Under the pieces are notes generated by a model that was given only the letters and a program-made list of their open reading frames with translations, ran no database searches and was not told the DNA's origin. The translations under genes were made by a program, and so were the position numbers. A stretch of DNA of 64,000 nt, taken from positions 62,001 to 126,000 of the forward strand of contig PHEB01000004.1 of the NCBI GenBank assembly GCA_002842735.1. Direction: 5' to 3'. Every line of letters begins with the position of its first letter. Position 1 is the stretch's first letter. Positions 34,470 through 43,660 of this stretch are shown here, in pieces. Origin of the DNA: Alphaproteobacteria bacterium HGW-Alphaproteobacteria-7. GTDB taxonomy: Bacteria; Pseudomonadota; Alphaproteobacteria; Sphingomonadales; Sphingomonadaceae.

Positions 34470-34856
34470 ATGAAGATTGGTGCCCTGGCGCGGAAGACCG
34501 GCACGACCGCCGAAACGATCCGCTACTACGAACGGACCGGATTGCTGGAGGAACCACCACGCACCGCCGGAAACTACCGGGACTATGGCCCGACCGAATT
34601 GGCCAGATTGCGGTTTATCCGCCGCGCACGCGACCTCGGCTTCACCATGGCGGAGGTGCGCCAATTGCTTTCTTTGTCGGATGATCCATCGCAATCGTGC
34701 GAAGCCGTGGACTCTATTGCCAGCATCCACCTACGCGAAGTGGATCGGAAGCTTGGTGACTTGCGAAAACTGCGAACCGAACTGCGCCATATGGTCGACG
34801 ACTGCCAGCACGGAGCGGTTGGCGAATGCCGGATAATCGAAGTGCTTTCCGGCTAG
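34470..34856 (+). CDS. MerR-family regulator, CadR/PbrR-like
   Basis: A 128-residue MerR protein with N-terminal HTH IGALARKTGTTAETIRYYER and Cys77, Cys112 and Cys120, close to the Cd/Pb ligand positions of CadR and PbrR. It diverges from the zinc/cadmium efflux operon and probably activates it from the promoter at 34423-34453. The ATG at 34470 gives the canonical N-terminus; a longer frame from 34371 crosses the promoter and is rejected. Whether Cd, Pb or Zn is sensed cannot be decided. Confidence 0.87.
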   Translation: MKIGALARKTGTTAETIRYYERTGLLEEPPRTAGNYRDYGPTELARLRFIRRARDLGFTMAEVRQLLSLSDDPSQSCEAVDSIASIHLREVDRKLGDLRKLRTELRHMVDDCQHGAVGECRIIEVLSG

Positions 34857-34903
34857 CGGGACAGCGCGCGTTTATTCGAGCGGTGACGGGACGCAAACCA
34901 TGA

Positions 34904-35194
34904 TCATCTCGAAATTCGGGGCGTGTTCTGACATATCTCGTCGGTGCGTTCGACAACAGAACCGATCCAGTCATCGATCTCGGCTTCGACCCAAACCGTG
35001 CAACGGGGACCGAGCGAACGCGACTTTGGAAAACGGCCTTCGCGCATCCGCTGATAGATTGCCGTTCGGCGCAGGCCCACACGCGCCATGACCTCGGGAA
35101 GACGAATGAGCCGGTCTGGCGTTGGCTCGACAGGAACGGCTTCCGCGTCCGTTTCGAGACCAGTCGTCATTTCAGAGAGCGAAGCTTTGTTCAT
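34904..35194 (-). CDS. AlpA-like excisionase/transcriptional activator
   Basis: A 96-residue protein with a MerR-like winged helix of the AlpA/excisionase type (RLIRLPEVMARVGLRRTAIY, then FPKSRSLGPRCTVWVEAEID). AlpA proteins activate or direct excision of integrated elements. It overlaps the 3' end of the XRE-like gene and is read with it, diverging from the T4SS operon, so control of element mobility is likely. The N-terminal 25 residues are outside the known fold. Confidence 0.82.
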   Translation of the reverse strand: MNKASLSEMTTGLETDAEAVPVEPTPDRLIRLPEVMARVGLRRTAIYQRMREGRFPKSRSLGPRCTVWVEAEIDDWIGSVVERTDEICQNTPRISR

Positions 35195-35633
35195 CCTGCC
35201 GCTCCAGTTGCGCGAGGTGATCCGACAGGAGACCGGCGGTGCGGTGAGCGGTCCCCTTTGCCCAGCGCGGTCTCACATCGAGCAGCCTCTCGCCCAGCGC
35301 TTGATCCAAAGCAGACGGCAACTCGCTTATGAAGGTTTCAAGAAATTCCAGCACGCCGCTATTCTGCCAATCCTTGCTACGCTGCGAGTACCCCGCGAGT
35401 GCCAGCATCAGGGAGGTGCGCGGCGCGTGACCGCTCGCGTCAAGGATGGCCAGCGCCTCAAGCAGTGTGGCTGACCTTGTCCCGGCGAGGATGCGTCGGA
35501 GCGCGTCCTTATTGATATTCGTCTGTGCGGCAATCGTCCGCCGGGACTTGCCACTTTCGTCCACGGCATGGTCGAGGAAAGCGGCGACTCCTCGAGATAG
35601 TTCTCTCCATTTGTCGTTTGTGTTTCGCGCCAT
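35172..35633 (-). CDS. XRE-like DNA-binding regulator
   Basis: A 153-residue protein whose N-terminal half contains a helix-turn-helix resembling Cro/CI (GKSRRTIAAQTNINKDALRRI at about residues 28-48), followed by LEALAILDASGH and a C-terminal helical part without a known domain. It is the first gene of a two-gene operon with the AlpA-like gene. Its upstream region carries a LexA box and TAGGAA-type half sites shared with the S24 repressor region, so it probably belongs to the transfer-control circuit. Confidence 0.72.
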   Translation of the reverse strand: MARNTNDKWRELSRGVAAFLDHAVDESGKSRRTIAAQTNINKDALRRILAGTRSATLLEALAILDASGHAPRTSLMLALAGYSQRSKDWQNSGVLEFLETFISELPSALDQALGERLLDVRPRWAKGTAHRTAGLLSDHLAQLERQDEQSFAL

Positions 35634-35692
35634 TGTTCCTGCTTCCGGTGATCTTTAGCGAATCACCAACAGGCTAGGCGACGCGTCCAACT

Positions 35693-35926
35693 GTAGGAAA
35701 GGAAAAAGAACAAATAAGGAACTCGTAGGAAACTGGCTCATCGTCACACGATTTGATTCGCGCAGAGTCCGGTCCCTCGATCTCAGATTTCGGTATGGGT
35801 GGCGCAATGATCGGTATTCTTGGCCGCAATGTCTGCACCGGTCGCGCAAAGCCCGGTCAGATTGCCCAGAATCGACGATTTCTCTTGGTCGGAATGCCGC
35901 GTGCGGCAGTTTCCGTTTTCCTACAC
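35693..35926. promoter_or_regulatory. GTAGGAAA operator half sites in the tra control region
   Basis: GTAGGAAA at 35693-35700, CGTAGGAAAC at 35724-35733 and its inverse GTTTTCCTACAC at 35915-35926 lie in the 363-base region between the XRE-like gene and the pilin gene. The first two flank the LexA box. The element TTCCTACGA, read on the minus strand of the second, recurs in the operator before the S24 repressor gene (55057-55070), suggesting one regulator binds both. The rest of the region has no credible gene. Confidence 0.5.
35708..35722 (-). promoter_or_regulatory. LexA (SOS) box, alphaproteobacterial type
   Basis: Read on the minus strand: GTTC-CTTATTT-GTTC, the direct repeat with 7-bp spacing bound by alphaproteobacterial LexA. 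It lies 75 bases upstream of the XRE-like gene start and about 275 bases before the pilin gene, flanked by GTAGGAAA half sites. A second box with the same spacing lies before the S24 repressor gene. Confidence 0.65.
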
Positions 35927-35996
35927 CCTGCCTTCCAATCGAGGAAAGAACATACAGCGAACGCATCGCTGCCAATGTTCGAAACGGAGTTCCTCG

Positions 35997-36323
35997 ATGA
36001 ACAATGCAATCACCCTTCCCCGCCCATCCGTTAAAGGCATTCGTGCCCGCGACTATATTCTTCCGGCCGCGATTGCGCTCGCCTGCGCCGGTGCCGCCTA
36101 TGCCGGTGCCGACACGACCTTTGATCCGGCGCTGCAGAAATTTACCGACTTCCTCGAAGGTTCGGGCGGGAAAATCATCACCGTCCTCAGCCTTGCCGGC
36201 GGGCTTATCGCGCTCGCCTCGGGCCGCTTCGCCCTCGGGCAGGTCGCGGTCCCGGTCGGTGTCGGTATCGGCGTCGGCACCGGTGTGCCGATCGTCACCT
36301 CGGTCGTGACCGCGACCATCTGA
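35997..36323 (+). CDS. traA: F-type conjugative pilin precursor TraA
   Basis: A 108-residue protein with a signal-like N-terminus ending near AAYAGADTT (residue about 35), a mature part of about 70 residues with two hydrophobic helices (IITVLSLAGGLIALASG, then a Val/Gly-rich VAVPVGVGIGVGTGVP). Small two-helix pilins of this type assemble the conjugative pilus. Position directly before traL supports the call; pilin sequences diverge widely. The ATG at 35997 is preferred, since upstream frames lack a signal peptide. Confidence 0.78.
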   Translation: MNNAITLPRPSVKGIRARDYILPAAIALACAGAAYAGADTTFDPALQKFTDFLEGSGGKIITVLSLAGGLIALASGRFALGQVAVPVGVGIGVGTGVPIVTSVVTATI

Positions 36324-36349
36324 TCGCGGTCTAACGACGGGAGGGCGGC

Positions 36350-36637
36350 ATGGCCGACAGATACCTCGTTCCACGGCGGCTCGACGATCCGGAGCTCATC
36401 GGTTTCTGGACCATCGACGAGTTTGCGGGACTGCTCGTCCCGTTCGCCTGGGGCATCCTTGCGCAGCACATCATCATCGGCACCGGCCTATCGGTCATGA
36501 CCTGGTTCGCCCTTCGAAAGGCCAAAGCTTCAGGTGCAGGGTCGAAACTGGTGCATGCTGCCTACTGGTATCTGCCGGGGAGCTTCCTCGGGCTGAAAGC
36601 CACGCCGCCCTCCCACTGTCGCCTGCTTGCAGGCTGA
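36350..36637 (+). CDS. traL: T4SS pilus assembly protein TraL
   Basis: A 95-residue protein beginning with the TraL pattern YLVPRRLDDPELIGFWTIDE, then one or two membrane helices (residues about 28-55) and a basic linker. TraL is an inner-membrane T4SS component equivalent to VirB3. It starts 26 bases after traA and is followed by traE, the standard F order. Confidence 0.9.
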   Translation: MADRYLVPRRLDDPELIGFWTIDEFAGLLVPFAWGILAQHIIIGTGLSVMTWFALRKAKASGAGSKLVHAAYWYLPGSFLGLKATPPSHCRLLAG

Positions 36638-36649
36638 GGGAGGACATCC

Positions 36650-37219
36650 ATGAAACACGAATTCGCCTACGAGGAAGCGCAGCGTCACCTCAAGCAGCGT
36701 AACCGCTTTGCCGCGCTGGCATCCGTTCTCGGCCTTACCAGCCTGCTGGCGGTCGGCGCGGCGGCAACGCGCGAGGAAAGCATGATCCTCGTGCCTGTCA
36801 CGAGCGAGCGCCTGACGCTCGGCAGCGGCGCGACCGATGCGCACTACCTCGAGCTTGTCACCCGCGACACCGCGCTGATGCTGCTCAATCGCGCACCCGA
36901 GAGCCTCGACTACTGGATGGAGCAGGTTCTCAAGGTGGCAGATCCCTCTGCGCACGGCCGCCTCAAGGCCGAGCTCGTCAAGATCGTCGACGAGCAACGC
37001 GGCTCGGACATCAGCCAGGCCTTCGTCATCTCGCGGATGGAGGTCGACCCGCAGGCGCTCACCGCGACCGTCACCGGAACGCTCAAGACCTTTGTCGGCG
37101 CGCAGGTGATCGCGAGCCAGCAGCGCAGCTTCGAATTCAGCTGGAACCGCCGCGGCCTCAGCCTCGGCCTCACCGGCTTCCGCCAGCTCCCAACCGAAAA
37201 CGAGGAGGCGAATCCATGA
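36650..37219 (+). CDS. traE: T4SS protein TraE (VirB5-like)
   Basis: A 189-residue protein with a membrane anchor at residues 20-40 (FAALASVLGLTSLLAVGAAA) and a periplasmic domain with the EESMILVPVTSERLTLG and SEFF-like YLELVTRDTALMLLNRAPES segments of F TraE. It is needed for pilus assembly at the inner-membrane/periplasm interface. The gene sits between traL and traK and overlaps traK by ATGA. Confidence 0.9.
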   Translation: MKHEFAYEEAQRHLKQRNRFAALASVLGLTSLLAVGAAATREESMILVPVTSERLTLGSGATDAHYLELVTRDTALMLLNRAPESLDYWMEQVLKVADPSAHGRLKAELVKIVDEQRGSDISQAFVISRMEVDPQALTATVTGTLKTFVGAQVIASQQRSFEFSWNRRGLSLGLTGFRQLPTENEEANP

Positions 37220-37971
37220 CGCTCCTATCCCGCCCATTCCCCGCCGCGCTGACCAGCTTCGCGCTGGCAATCGCCACGACCGCCTACGCTTCTCCGGCAC
37301 ATGCCGACCAGTTCGTCGAGGCCGCCGATGGCGCCGCGATCGACTGCGTGCTCGCGCGCGGCGCGCTGACCCGTATCGCCCTCATTGAGGATGGTTTTGC
37401 CAATGTCTCGAAGATGGCAAGCGGCTATCCCTACAACGATTTCGAGGTGACCCACGAGCCGGTGCGCGGCGACATCTATGTCTCGGTGCCGCTGCAATAT
37501 GCGAGCGCCAGGGTCAACTTCTTTGCCACCAGCAGCGCGGGCTATGTCTACAAGTTCGCGTGCCGCGTCGATGGCGAAGAGGCGAGCCAGCTCTTTGTTA
37601 CCAATCCCGCGCTCGCCAAATCCCAGGCAAGCGAGTGGGAAGGCCAAGCCCCGACCCGCGACGAGGCCGCGATTCGGCTGATCGAGGCGATGGCGAGCGA
37701 CAGCGTTCTGCCAGGCTTCCGCGCCCGCGCCGAACTCTCGCGACCACGCCGAACCGACAGTCTCGAAGTCCAGCAGGTCGCCGAATACGAAGGTGCCGAG
37801 CTGATCGGACAGGCCTTCACCCTGCGCAATCTTGGCCCGATGCCCGTCGACCTTGCACGTGAGCGCGACGCGCCCGCCGGGGCGCTGGCCTTTGCCTATG
37901 GCCGCGACAGCCTCCAGCCCGGCGAGAGCACGCAGGCCTTCCTTGTCTTTACCAAGGGAGGGCTCGAATAA
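37216..37971 (+). CDS. traK: T4SS core protein TraK (VirB9-like)
   Basis: A 251-residue exported protein with a signal peptide (ALAIATTAYASPAHA) and a VirB9/TraK-type beta-rich domain (HADQFVEAADGAAIDCVLAR, then VTHEPVRGDIYVSVP). The C-terminal half ends with the QAFLVFTKGG pattern. With TraB and TraV it forms the outer-membrane core complex. The stop overlaps traB by one base. Confidence 0.88.
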   Translation: MTLLSRPFPAALTSFALAIATTAYASPAHADQFVEAADGAAIDCVLARGALTRIALIEDGFANVSKMASGYPYNDFEVTHEPVRGDIYVSVPLQYASARVNFFATSSAGYVYKFACRVDGEEASQLFVTNPALAKSQASEWEGQAPTRDEAAIRLIEAMASDSVLPGFRARAELSRPRRTDSLEVQQVAEYEGAELIGQAFTLRNLGPMPVDLARERDAPAGALAFAYGRDSLQPGESTQAFLVFTKGGLE

Positions 37972-39254
37972 TGGCCGAAACCGACAGACGCGATACGCCC
38001 CCGGCAGCGCCCAGGGACGAGACGCGCGGCGACGCCCGGCGCAATCTCAACCGCACGGTCGCGCAGCGCCAGAAGCTGCTGCTCGCCGGCATCGGCGGGG
38101 TGGCACTCATCGCCGGTTCGATGTTCATCTTCGGCGGCGAGGATGAAGCCGGCGCCGACGGCGCAGGCGCGACCACGATCGAGACCGGCGCGCTGGTCAA
38201 TCGCAATCTCTCGCAGCGCGAATTCGTCGCCACCTATGGCAACCGCCTCGATGCGCAGGGCCGCGCGATCAAAGACCTGCAGGAAAGCCAGCTTCCCAAG
38301 GCCTCGATCGAGCAGGAGCTCGAAACGCTGCGGGGCGAGAACGCGCGGATGATCAGCGACGGTCAGGCGGCGATCGATGCGATCTCGGCGGAGAACGCCG
38401 CCTTGCGCTCGGAACTCGAAACCGTCCGCGCCAATCCCCCGGTCACGCCGGTGGCCGCAGTCGATCCGCGGGCTCCGGGCTTCGCTCCCGGACCGCTCGA
38501 GCCACCCAGCGAACCCAAGGCAAGCCTGCTGAGCTTTGCTGGAGACAAGCCGGGCGCCTCCAAGACGAAGGCAACCGAAAGCGCGCCGCCGCTGCTGCTC
38601 GAGGCAAGCCGCGATTACCTGCCGCCCAACAGCTATGCACCTGCCACCGTGATCGTGGGGGTCGACGCCTCGACGGGCGTGACCAGTCAAAGCGATCCGC
38701 TGCCCGTGGTGCTGCGGATCACCGGGCCGGCGCGCTCCGTGCTGCAGGGTAACAAGCTGCTCACCACCGATCTCACCGGCTGCCTCGTCAATGGCGCCGC
38801 GCGCGGCGATCTCTCGGCCGAGAAGGTTTACGTCAAGCTTGTGCGCATGACCTGTGCGCAACCAGGTGGACGCTTCGCGGTCAGCGAGGTCAAGGGTTTC
38901 ATCGCCTTCGCCGGCAAGTCGGGCGTGCGCGGCAATGTCGTCAGCCGCGAAGGAAGCCTTGTCAGCCAGGCGCTGCTCGCCGGGATCGTCGGCGGGTTCG
39001 GACGCGGCTTCTCGGCCAATGCCAACGGCATCTTTGCTCAGTCTGTCGGCAGCGACGGCAGGCGCGACGCGCTCTCGCCCACCGACATCCTCGCAGGCGG
39101 CTTTGGCCAGGGCGCGGGCGAAGCCGCCGACACGGTCAGCAAATACCTCATCGAACGCGCAGAACAGTACCAACCCGTCGTCGAGATGCCGACCGGCATC
39201 GCAGTCGAAATCGTCTTTCTCGACGGCGTCCATGTCAGGAGCACACCCCAATGA
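37971..39254 (+). CDS. traB: T4SS core protein TraB (VirB10-like)
   Basis: A 427-residue protein with a short cytoplasmic N-terminus, one membrane helix (LLLAGIGGVALIAGSMFIFG, about residues 38-57), a coiled coil (about 85-160), a Pro-rich linker and the C-terminal VirB10 beta-barrel region starting PPNSYAPATVIVGVDAS. It spans both membranes and couples them in the core complex. Overlaps traK and the DsbC-like gene. Confidence 0.92.
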   Translation: MAETDRRDTPPAAPRDETRGDARRNLNRTVAQRQKLLLAGIGGVALIAGSMFIFGGEDEAGADGAGATTIETGALVNRNLSQREFVATYGNRLDAQGRAIKDLQESQLPKASIEQELETLRGENARMISDGQAAIDAISAENAALRSELETVRANPPVTPVAAVDPRAPGFAPGPLEPPSEPKASLLSFAGDKPGASKTKATESAPPLLLEASRDYLPPNSYAPATVIVGVDASTGVTSQSDPLPVVLRITGPARSVLQGNKLLTTDLTGCLVNGAARGDLSAEKVYVKLVRMTCAQPGGRFAVSEVKGFIAFAGKSGVRGNVVSREGSLVSQALLAGIVGGFGRGFSANANGIFAQSVGSDGRRDALSPTDILAGGFGQGAGEAADTVSKYLIERAEQYQPVVEMPTGIAVEIVFLDGVHVRSTPQ

Positions 39255-40129
39255 ACTATTCGAACCAGCGGCCCGGCCTCAAGGCGCGCGCCGCGCACAT
39301 ATCGCTCGCTGCTGCCAGCGCAGCAGCCCTCCTTACCAGCGGCGTCGCGATCGTAACCGCCATGCCCGCGCAGGCCGCGATCACGCAGAATGTGGTTGAA
39401 GCGCTCAAGCTGCGTCTGCCCAGAACGCCGATCGACGCGCTCGATTGCACGACATTCGCGCCGTGGTGCGAGGTCGTCTCTGGAGAGACGCTGTTCTACA
39501 TCGACGAAGCGGCGCGCTACCTCTTCGTCGGGCGGCTCTACGACATGGAAGAGCGGCGCGACGTGACCGCCGCGCGCCTGCTCGAACTCAACCCCGACCT
39601 GCTCGCCGCCGGCGCAGCCCGCGCTGCCGGCGAGGACACTGCCGGGCGGCATGACATCGCCGAAACCCGCGACGGACAGGCCGCGACGCATGTCGATCTC
39701 AAAGCTCTTCCCAAGGAAGGCGCGATCCTGTGGGGCAATCCCAAGGGACCGAAGCTGGTTGTCTTCTCGGATTTCCAGTGCGGCTACTGTAAGCGGCTCA
39801 CCGGCGAGCTCGAGAAGGCAGGCGTTCTTGTCGAGGAACGGCCGATCTCGATCTTCGGCGCATCGAGCCGGCGCATGTCCGAGGCAGTGATCTGCGCCGC
39901 CGATCCGGTCGGGGCGCTCCATGCCGCATACACCGGCAAGCACCTCGAACCGCGCGCAACCTGCAAAAAGTCAGCTGCGCTCGATGCTAATGAAGCCTTT
40001 GCACAGGCCAACGGCTTTGCCGGAACCCCGGTGATCGTCAGGGCGCGCGACGGTGCGGTGCTGCACGGCTATCGCGATGCCAAGACACTGCGCGCCTTTG
40101 CCAATGCCAAGACCGGATCGAAGCAATGA
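39251..40129 (+). CDS. DsbC-like thiol-disulfide isomerase
   Basis: A 292-residue exported protein with an N-terminal region resembling the DsbC dimerisation domain and a C-terminal thioredoxin fold with CGYC in FSDFQCGYCKRLTG (about residue 176). It matches the disulfide isomerases that sit between traB and traV in F-type systems of alphaproteobacteria. It is needed because TraV, TraU, TraN and TraH are Cys-rich. Overlaps both neighbours by ATGA. Confidence 0.88.
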   Translation: MNYSNQRPGLKARAAHISLAAASAAALLTSGVAIVTAMPAQAAITQNVVEALKLRLPRTPIDALDCTTFAPWCEVVSGETLFYIDEAARYLFVGRLYDMEERRDVTAARLLELNPDLLAAGAARAAGEDTAGRHDIAETRDGQAATHVDLKALPKEGAILWGNPKGPKLVVFSDFQCGYCKRLTGELEKAGVLVEERPISIFGASSRRMSEAVICAADPVGALHAAYTGKHLEPRATCKKSAALDANEAFAQANGFAGTPVIVRARDGAVLHGYRDAKTLRAFANAKTGSKQ

Positions 40130-40710
40130 GCGGTCGTGCGACACGTGTCGGAGCGACGGCAACCTTCGCCTTGATGATCGCCGGCTGTGCGACGCTTGGC
40201 GGCAACGTCAAGGGCGACTTTTCCTGCCGCGCGCCGGAGGGAAGCTGCGCGCCAACCTCGATGATCGACGATGCCGCCACCCGCGCTTCGCAGGCAGAAC
40301 GAACCGGTCACCCCTCTGCGGTAGCCCCCCAGGCCGGTGATCGCGGATTGTGGATCGTCGTTGCGGGCTACCGCGATGAGGTGGGCCGCATCCACGAGGC
40401 CCGCGTCGTTCATGTCGTGCTGCCCGATCGCGCTGCCGAGCGCTGGCGCGCGCCGCGTTCGACGGGCGACGTTCTGCGCGCCCTGGCGCGCCCGGCTGAA
40501 GCGGAGGTCGCGCCGCCCGCCGCCGCAGAAGCAATTCCTTTCCAGCATCCGAATCCGTCCCCCCAGCAGCCTCCCGATGTCCTGGTCATCCCCTCGCAGG
40601 ATCTGACGGAGCTGCCCGGCGCCAAAGCGCCGGACCCCGGGGCACCTGGTCGTCCCCCCTCCCCCGGCCAGGTGCCCCACCCCGTTTTGTCCGAAGGAGA
40701 GCCCAAGTGA
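40126..40710 (+). CDS. traV: T4SS lipoprotein TraV (VirB7-like)
   Basis: A 194-residue lipoprotein with lipobox MIAGCATLGG (Cys near residue 21), the two-Cys TraV segment GDFSCRAPEGSCAPTSMI and a long Pro-rich C-terminus. It anchors the TraB/TraK core to the outer membrane. Longer than VirB7 but typical for TraV. Overlaps the DsbC-like and traC genes by ATGA. Confidence 0.85.
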   Translation: MSGRATRVGATATFALMIAGCATLGGNVKGDFSCRAPEGSCAPTSMIDDAATRASQAERTGHPSAVAPQAGDRGLWIVVAGYRDEVGRIHEARVVHVVLPDRAAERWRAPRSTGDVLRALARPAEAEVAPPAAAEAIPFQHPNPSPQQPPDVLVIPSQDLTELPGAKAPDPGAPGRPPSPGQVPHPVLSEGEPK

Positions 40711-43256
40711 ACCTCTCGCTATCCTCTGCGCGCGATGCGCTCCTTGCTGGCCTGTTCGGCGATGCGAAGAAGGCCGACCATGCGCAGCCGCGTTTCGCGC
40801 TCGACATGCTGTCGGACTGGCTTCCGTACCGCGTCTATGACGAGGGCCCGGGGCTCTACCGCAACGCGCACTCGAAGGGCTTCATTCTCGAAGTCACCCC
40901 GCTCATCGGCGCCGATGAGCGCACCGGTGAAATCCTCGGGCAGTTCTTCTCCGAGAGCCTGCCGCAAGGCGCCTGTTTGCAGGTGCTGAACTTCGCGTCT
41001 CCGCGCATCGGCGCCATCGTCGGCCCCTGGTTCGCGCCGCGCTACGAGCAGGGCGGGATCTACGAAGCGATCGCGAAGGCCCGCACCAACCGGCTCTACG
41101 ATCTCGTCTGGAAGTCGGGCTCGGCACACGCCCCGTTCCATGCGCGCCATGTGCGTCTCGTGCTCTCGCTCGGCGTTCCGGTGCCCGGAAGCGTGACCGA
41201 TGCAGAACTGACCGAATGCCGCGACGGGATGGCGGGGATGCTGAACTCGCTCGGCCTTGCGTCGAACAGGCTCGAGCCCGCAGGCCTGCTCGCACTGGTC
41301 GACGAACTCACCTCGCCCACGACCGCGCGCGAACCCGACCTCACCCACTGGAACCGCGAGGACACGCTCGACGCGCAGGCCATCCGCCGCGACATCGAAC
41401 TCGAGGTCGAGGACGACCGGCTGATCTTGAGGACCGAGCGTTTCCGCGAGACCGGACGCACCCGCGACGGCGTGCCGCAGATGGGTGAATGCTATCCTGA
41501 TCGCTTCGATGTGCGCCATTATGGCGTGCGCTCTACCCCTGAGCGCTGGGCTCCGTGGGAATGTGCGCGGCTCATCGGCGACATGTTCACCGACAAGCTG
41601 CGCTTTCCCTGCCCGGCTGCGACAATACTGTGCCTGCATTATCCCGACCAAGAAGCCGCCTCGGCACGCGCAGGCTACAAGTTCATGCGCACCACCAGCC
41701 TGTCGGAAACGAAGAGCGCACGTTTCCTGCCCAAACTTTCGGAGCAGTCGGCAGAATGGAGACACGTCCAGGCCGAACTCCAAGCGGGCAAGAAGCTGGT
41801 CAAGCTGTTCTATGGTCTCACCACGATCTCGCCGCTCGGCGAAGGCGATGCGCATGAGCGCACGGTCAAGGCGATCTACAAGGCGGCCGGATGGGACCTT
41901 GCCGACGAGCGCTTCCTCCAGCTCCAGGGCCTCGTCGCCTCGTTCCCGTTGAGCCTCGCCGATGGTCTGGTCCACGACCTTGCGCGCCTCAAACGCTTTC
42001 GGACCATGCTCTCGACCACCGCGGCCAATATCGCCCCGCTGCAGGGCGAGTATCTCGGCGGGAGGATCCCGCACCTGCTGCTGCTCGGACGGCGCGGTCA
42101 GCCCTTCTTCTGGTCGCCCTTCGAGAACGCGGCGGGCAATCACAACATCGCGATCTGCGGCAAGTCGGGATCAGGCAAGTCGGTGCTGCTGCAGGAACTT
42201 TGCGCCGCGCTGCGCGGGGCAGGCGCCAAGGTCGTGGTAATTGATGACGGCCGCAGTTTCGAGCATTCGGTCAAGTTACAGGGCGGGCGGTTCGTCGAGT
42301 TCACGCTCGCCTCGGGTTTCTCGCTCAATCCCTTCTCGATGGTCGATGATGCAAGGGCGCATGAAGACGAGGATTACCGGCTCGACTGCTTTGCGATGAT
42401 CAAGGCGATCGTCGGCCAGATGGCGCGGCCAAGCGCCGCGCCCTCGGACACCGAGCGCGGGCTGATCGATCTTGCAGTGACCCAGGTCTGGAATGCGCTC
42501 GGCAGCGGCGGCGCGATCGACGATGTCGCGCATGCGCTCCATCAAAGCGAGAACGAGGCGGGCAAGGATCTCGCCACCGCGATCGCGCCCTTCTGCCGCG
42601 GCGGCAGCTATGCCGGGTTCTTCTCGGGGAAAGCGAGTTTCGCGCTCGAAGACGATTTCACTGTCTTCGAGATGAGCGACCTCGCGTCCCGCGAGGAGCT
42701 TCGAAGCGTTGTCCTCTCGGCAATCATGTTCATGACCGGTCAGGCGATGACGCGCTCGTCGCGCTCGACCAAGAAGCTGCTGCTGATCGACGAGGCCTGG
42801 GCGATGCTCAAGGGCGGTTCGATGGGCGAGTTCGTCGAGACCTATGCCCGCACCGCGCGCAAATATGGCGGCGCGCTTGCAACCGCCACCCAGTCCTTGA
42901 ACGACTATTACAAGTCCGATGGCGCGCGGGCCGCGCTCGAGAACAGCGACTGGATGCTGGTGCTCCAGCAAAAGCCCGAGACCATCGCCGATTTCCGCAA
43001 GGAGGCCCGGCTCGACATGGACGACCGGACCGAGACGCTGATCCGCAGCCTCAAGCGTTCGGGCACCGAATACAGCGAGATCTACCTCAAAGGTCCCGAG
43101 ATGGAAGCCGTTGGACGCCTGGTGCTCGACCCACTCTCGGCAACCATCTTCTCCTCCGATCCTGACACCTATGCCGCAATCCACCGCCATGTCGAAAACG
43201 GCATGCCGCTGGAGCGCGCAGTCGCGCTGGTCGCAGGTGTGGAAGGAGGCATGTGA
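40707..43256 (+). CDS. traC: T4SS ATPase TraC (VirB4-like)
   Basis: An 849-residue VirB4-family ATPase. The N-terminal half carries the TraC_F_IV pattern (FALDMLSDWLPYRVYDEGPG, then YRNAHSKGFILEV). The Walker A motif CGKSGSGKSVLLQE lies near residue 485 and Walker B LLLIDEAWAML near 690. It powers pilus assembly at the inner membrane. It is full length and overlaps both neighbours. Confidence 0.95.
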   Translation: MNLSLSSARDALLAGLFGDAKKADHAQPRFALDMLSDWLPYRVYDEGPGLYRNAHSKGFILEVTPLIGADERTGEILGQFFSESLPQGACLQVLNFASPRIGAIVGPWFAPRYEQGGIYEAIAKARTNRLYDLVWKSGSAHAPFHARHVRLVLSLGVPVPGSVTDAELTECRDGMAGMLNSLGLASNRLEPAGLLALVDELTSPTTAREPDLTHWNREDTLDAQAIRRDIELEVEDDRLILRTERFRETGRTRDGVPQMGECYPDRFDVRHYGVRSTPERWAPWECARLIGDMFTDKLRFPCPAATILCLHYPDQEAASARAGYKFMRTTSLSETKSARFLPKLSEQSAEWRHVQAELQAGKKLVKLFYGLTTISPLGEGDAHERTVKAIYKAAGWDLADERFLQLQGLVASFPLSLADGLVHDLARLKRFRTMLSTTAANIAPLQGEYLGGRIPHLLLLGRRGQPFFWSPFENAAGNHNIAICGKSGSGKSVLLQELCAALRGAGAKVVVIDDGRSFEHSVKLQGGRFVEFTLASGFSLNPFSMVDDARAHEDEDYRLDCFAMIKAIVGQMARPSAAPSDTERGLIDLAVTQVWNALGSGGAIDDVAHALHQSENEAGKDLATAIAPFCRGGSYAGFFSGKASFALEDDFTVFEMSDLASREELRSVVLSAIMFMTGQAMTRSSRSTKKLLLIDEAWAMLKGGSMGEFVETYARTARKYGGALATATQSLNDYYKSDGARAALENSDWMLVLQQKPETIADFRKEARLDMDDRTETLIRSLKRSGTEYSEIYLKGPEMEAVGRLVLDPLSATIFSSDPDTYAAIHRHVENGMPLERAVALVAGVEGGM

Positions 43257-43660
43257 TGGTGCTCGAGACCACCACGCTCGTAGATCGCGTGCCGCTTCCG
43301 TCAGTCAGACAAGCCCGCGACAAGCACCGTGTGATCGACTGGCTAGCGCTGTTCCAGGGCACCTGCCTGGTGCTGATCGAAACGGCAAGCTTCGCGGCGA
43401 GCACGCTGCTGCTTGTTCTCGGTCTGCCGCTGTTCGTGTTCCTTCTCATCGCTGGATGGGACCTGACGGCGCTGTTCGCGCAGCTCGGCAATCTTGCCGA
43501 CCATTACCGCACCGCTGAACCGGTCGCGCGCCGCTTCTTTGCCCAGGACCTCCAGATCGCATTCCTCATCGCAGCCGGCGGCCTCGCCCTGCTGCGATTG
43601 CCGGCTTTCCTGCGCCGCCTCGATCGCCGCCTCGCCGAAGGATCTCCCCGCCATGGATAG
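43256..43660 (+). CDS. Small membrane protein between traC and trbI
   Basis: A protein of 134 residues with two hydrophobic segments (about residues 37-65 and 99-115) and a basic C-terminus. No homologue is recognised among the E. coli F genes at this position. The ATG at 43256 overlaps the traC stop (TGATG) and follows AAGGAGG with good spacing, so it is a real translated member of the operon. Possibly a lineage-specific T4SS accessory. Confidence 0.7.
   Translation: MVLETTTLVDRVPLPSVRQARDKHRVIDWLALFQGTCLVLIETASFAASTLLLVLGLPLFVFLLIAGWDLTALFAQLGNLADHYRTAEPVARRFFAQDLQIAFLIAAGGLALLRLPAFLRRLDRRLAEGSPRHG

Noticed and set aside
35820..35996. Upstream extension of the pilin gene
   Set aside because: It lacks a ribosome-binding site and would displace the signal peptide; the region looks regulatory.
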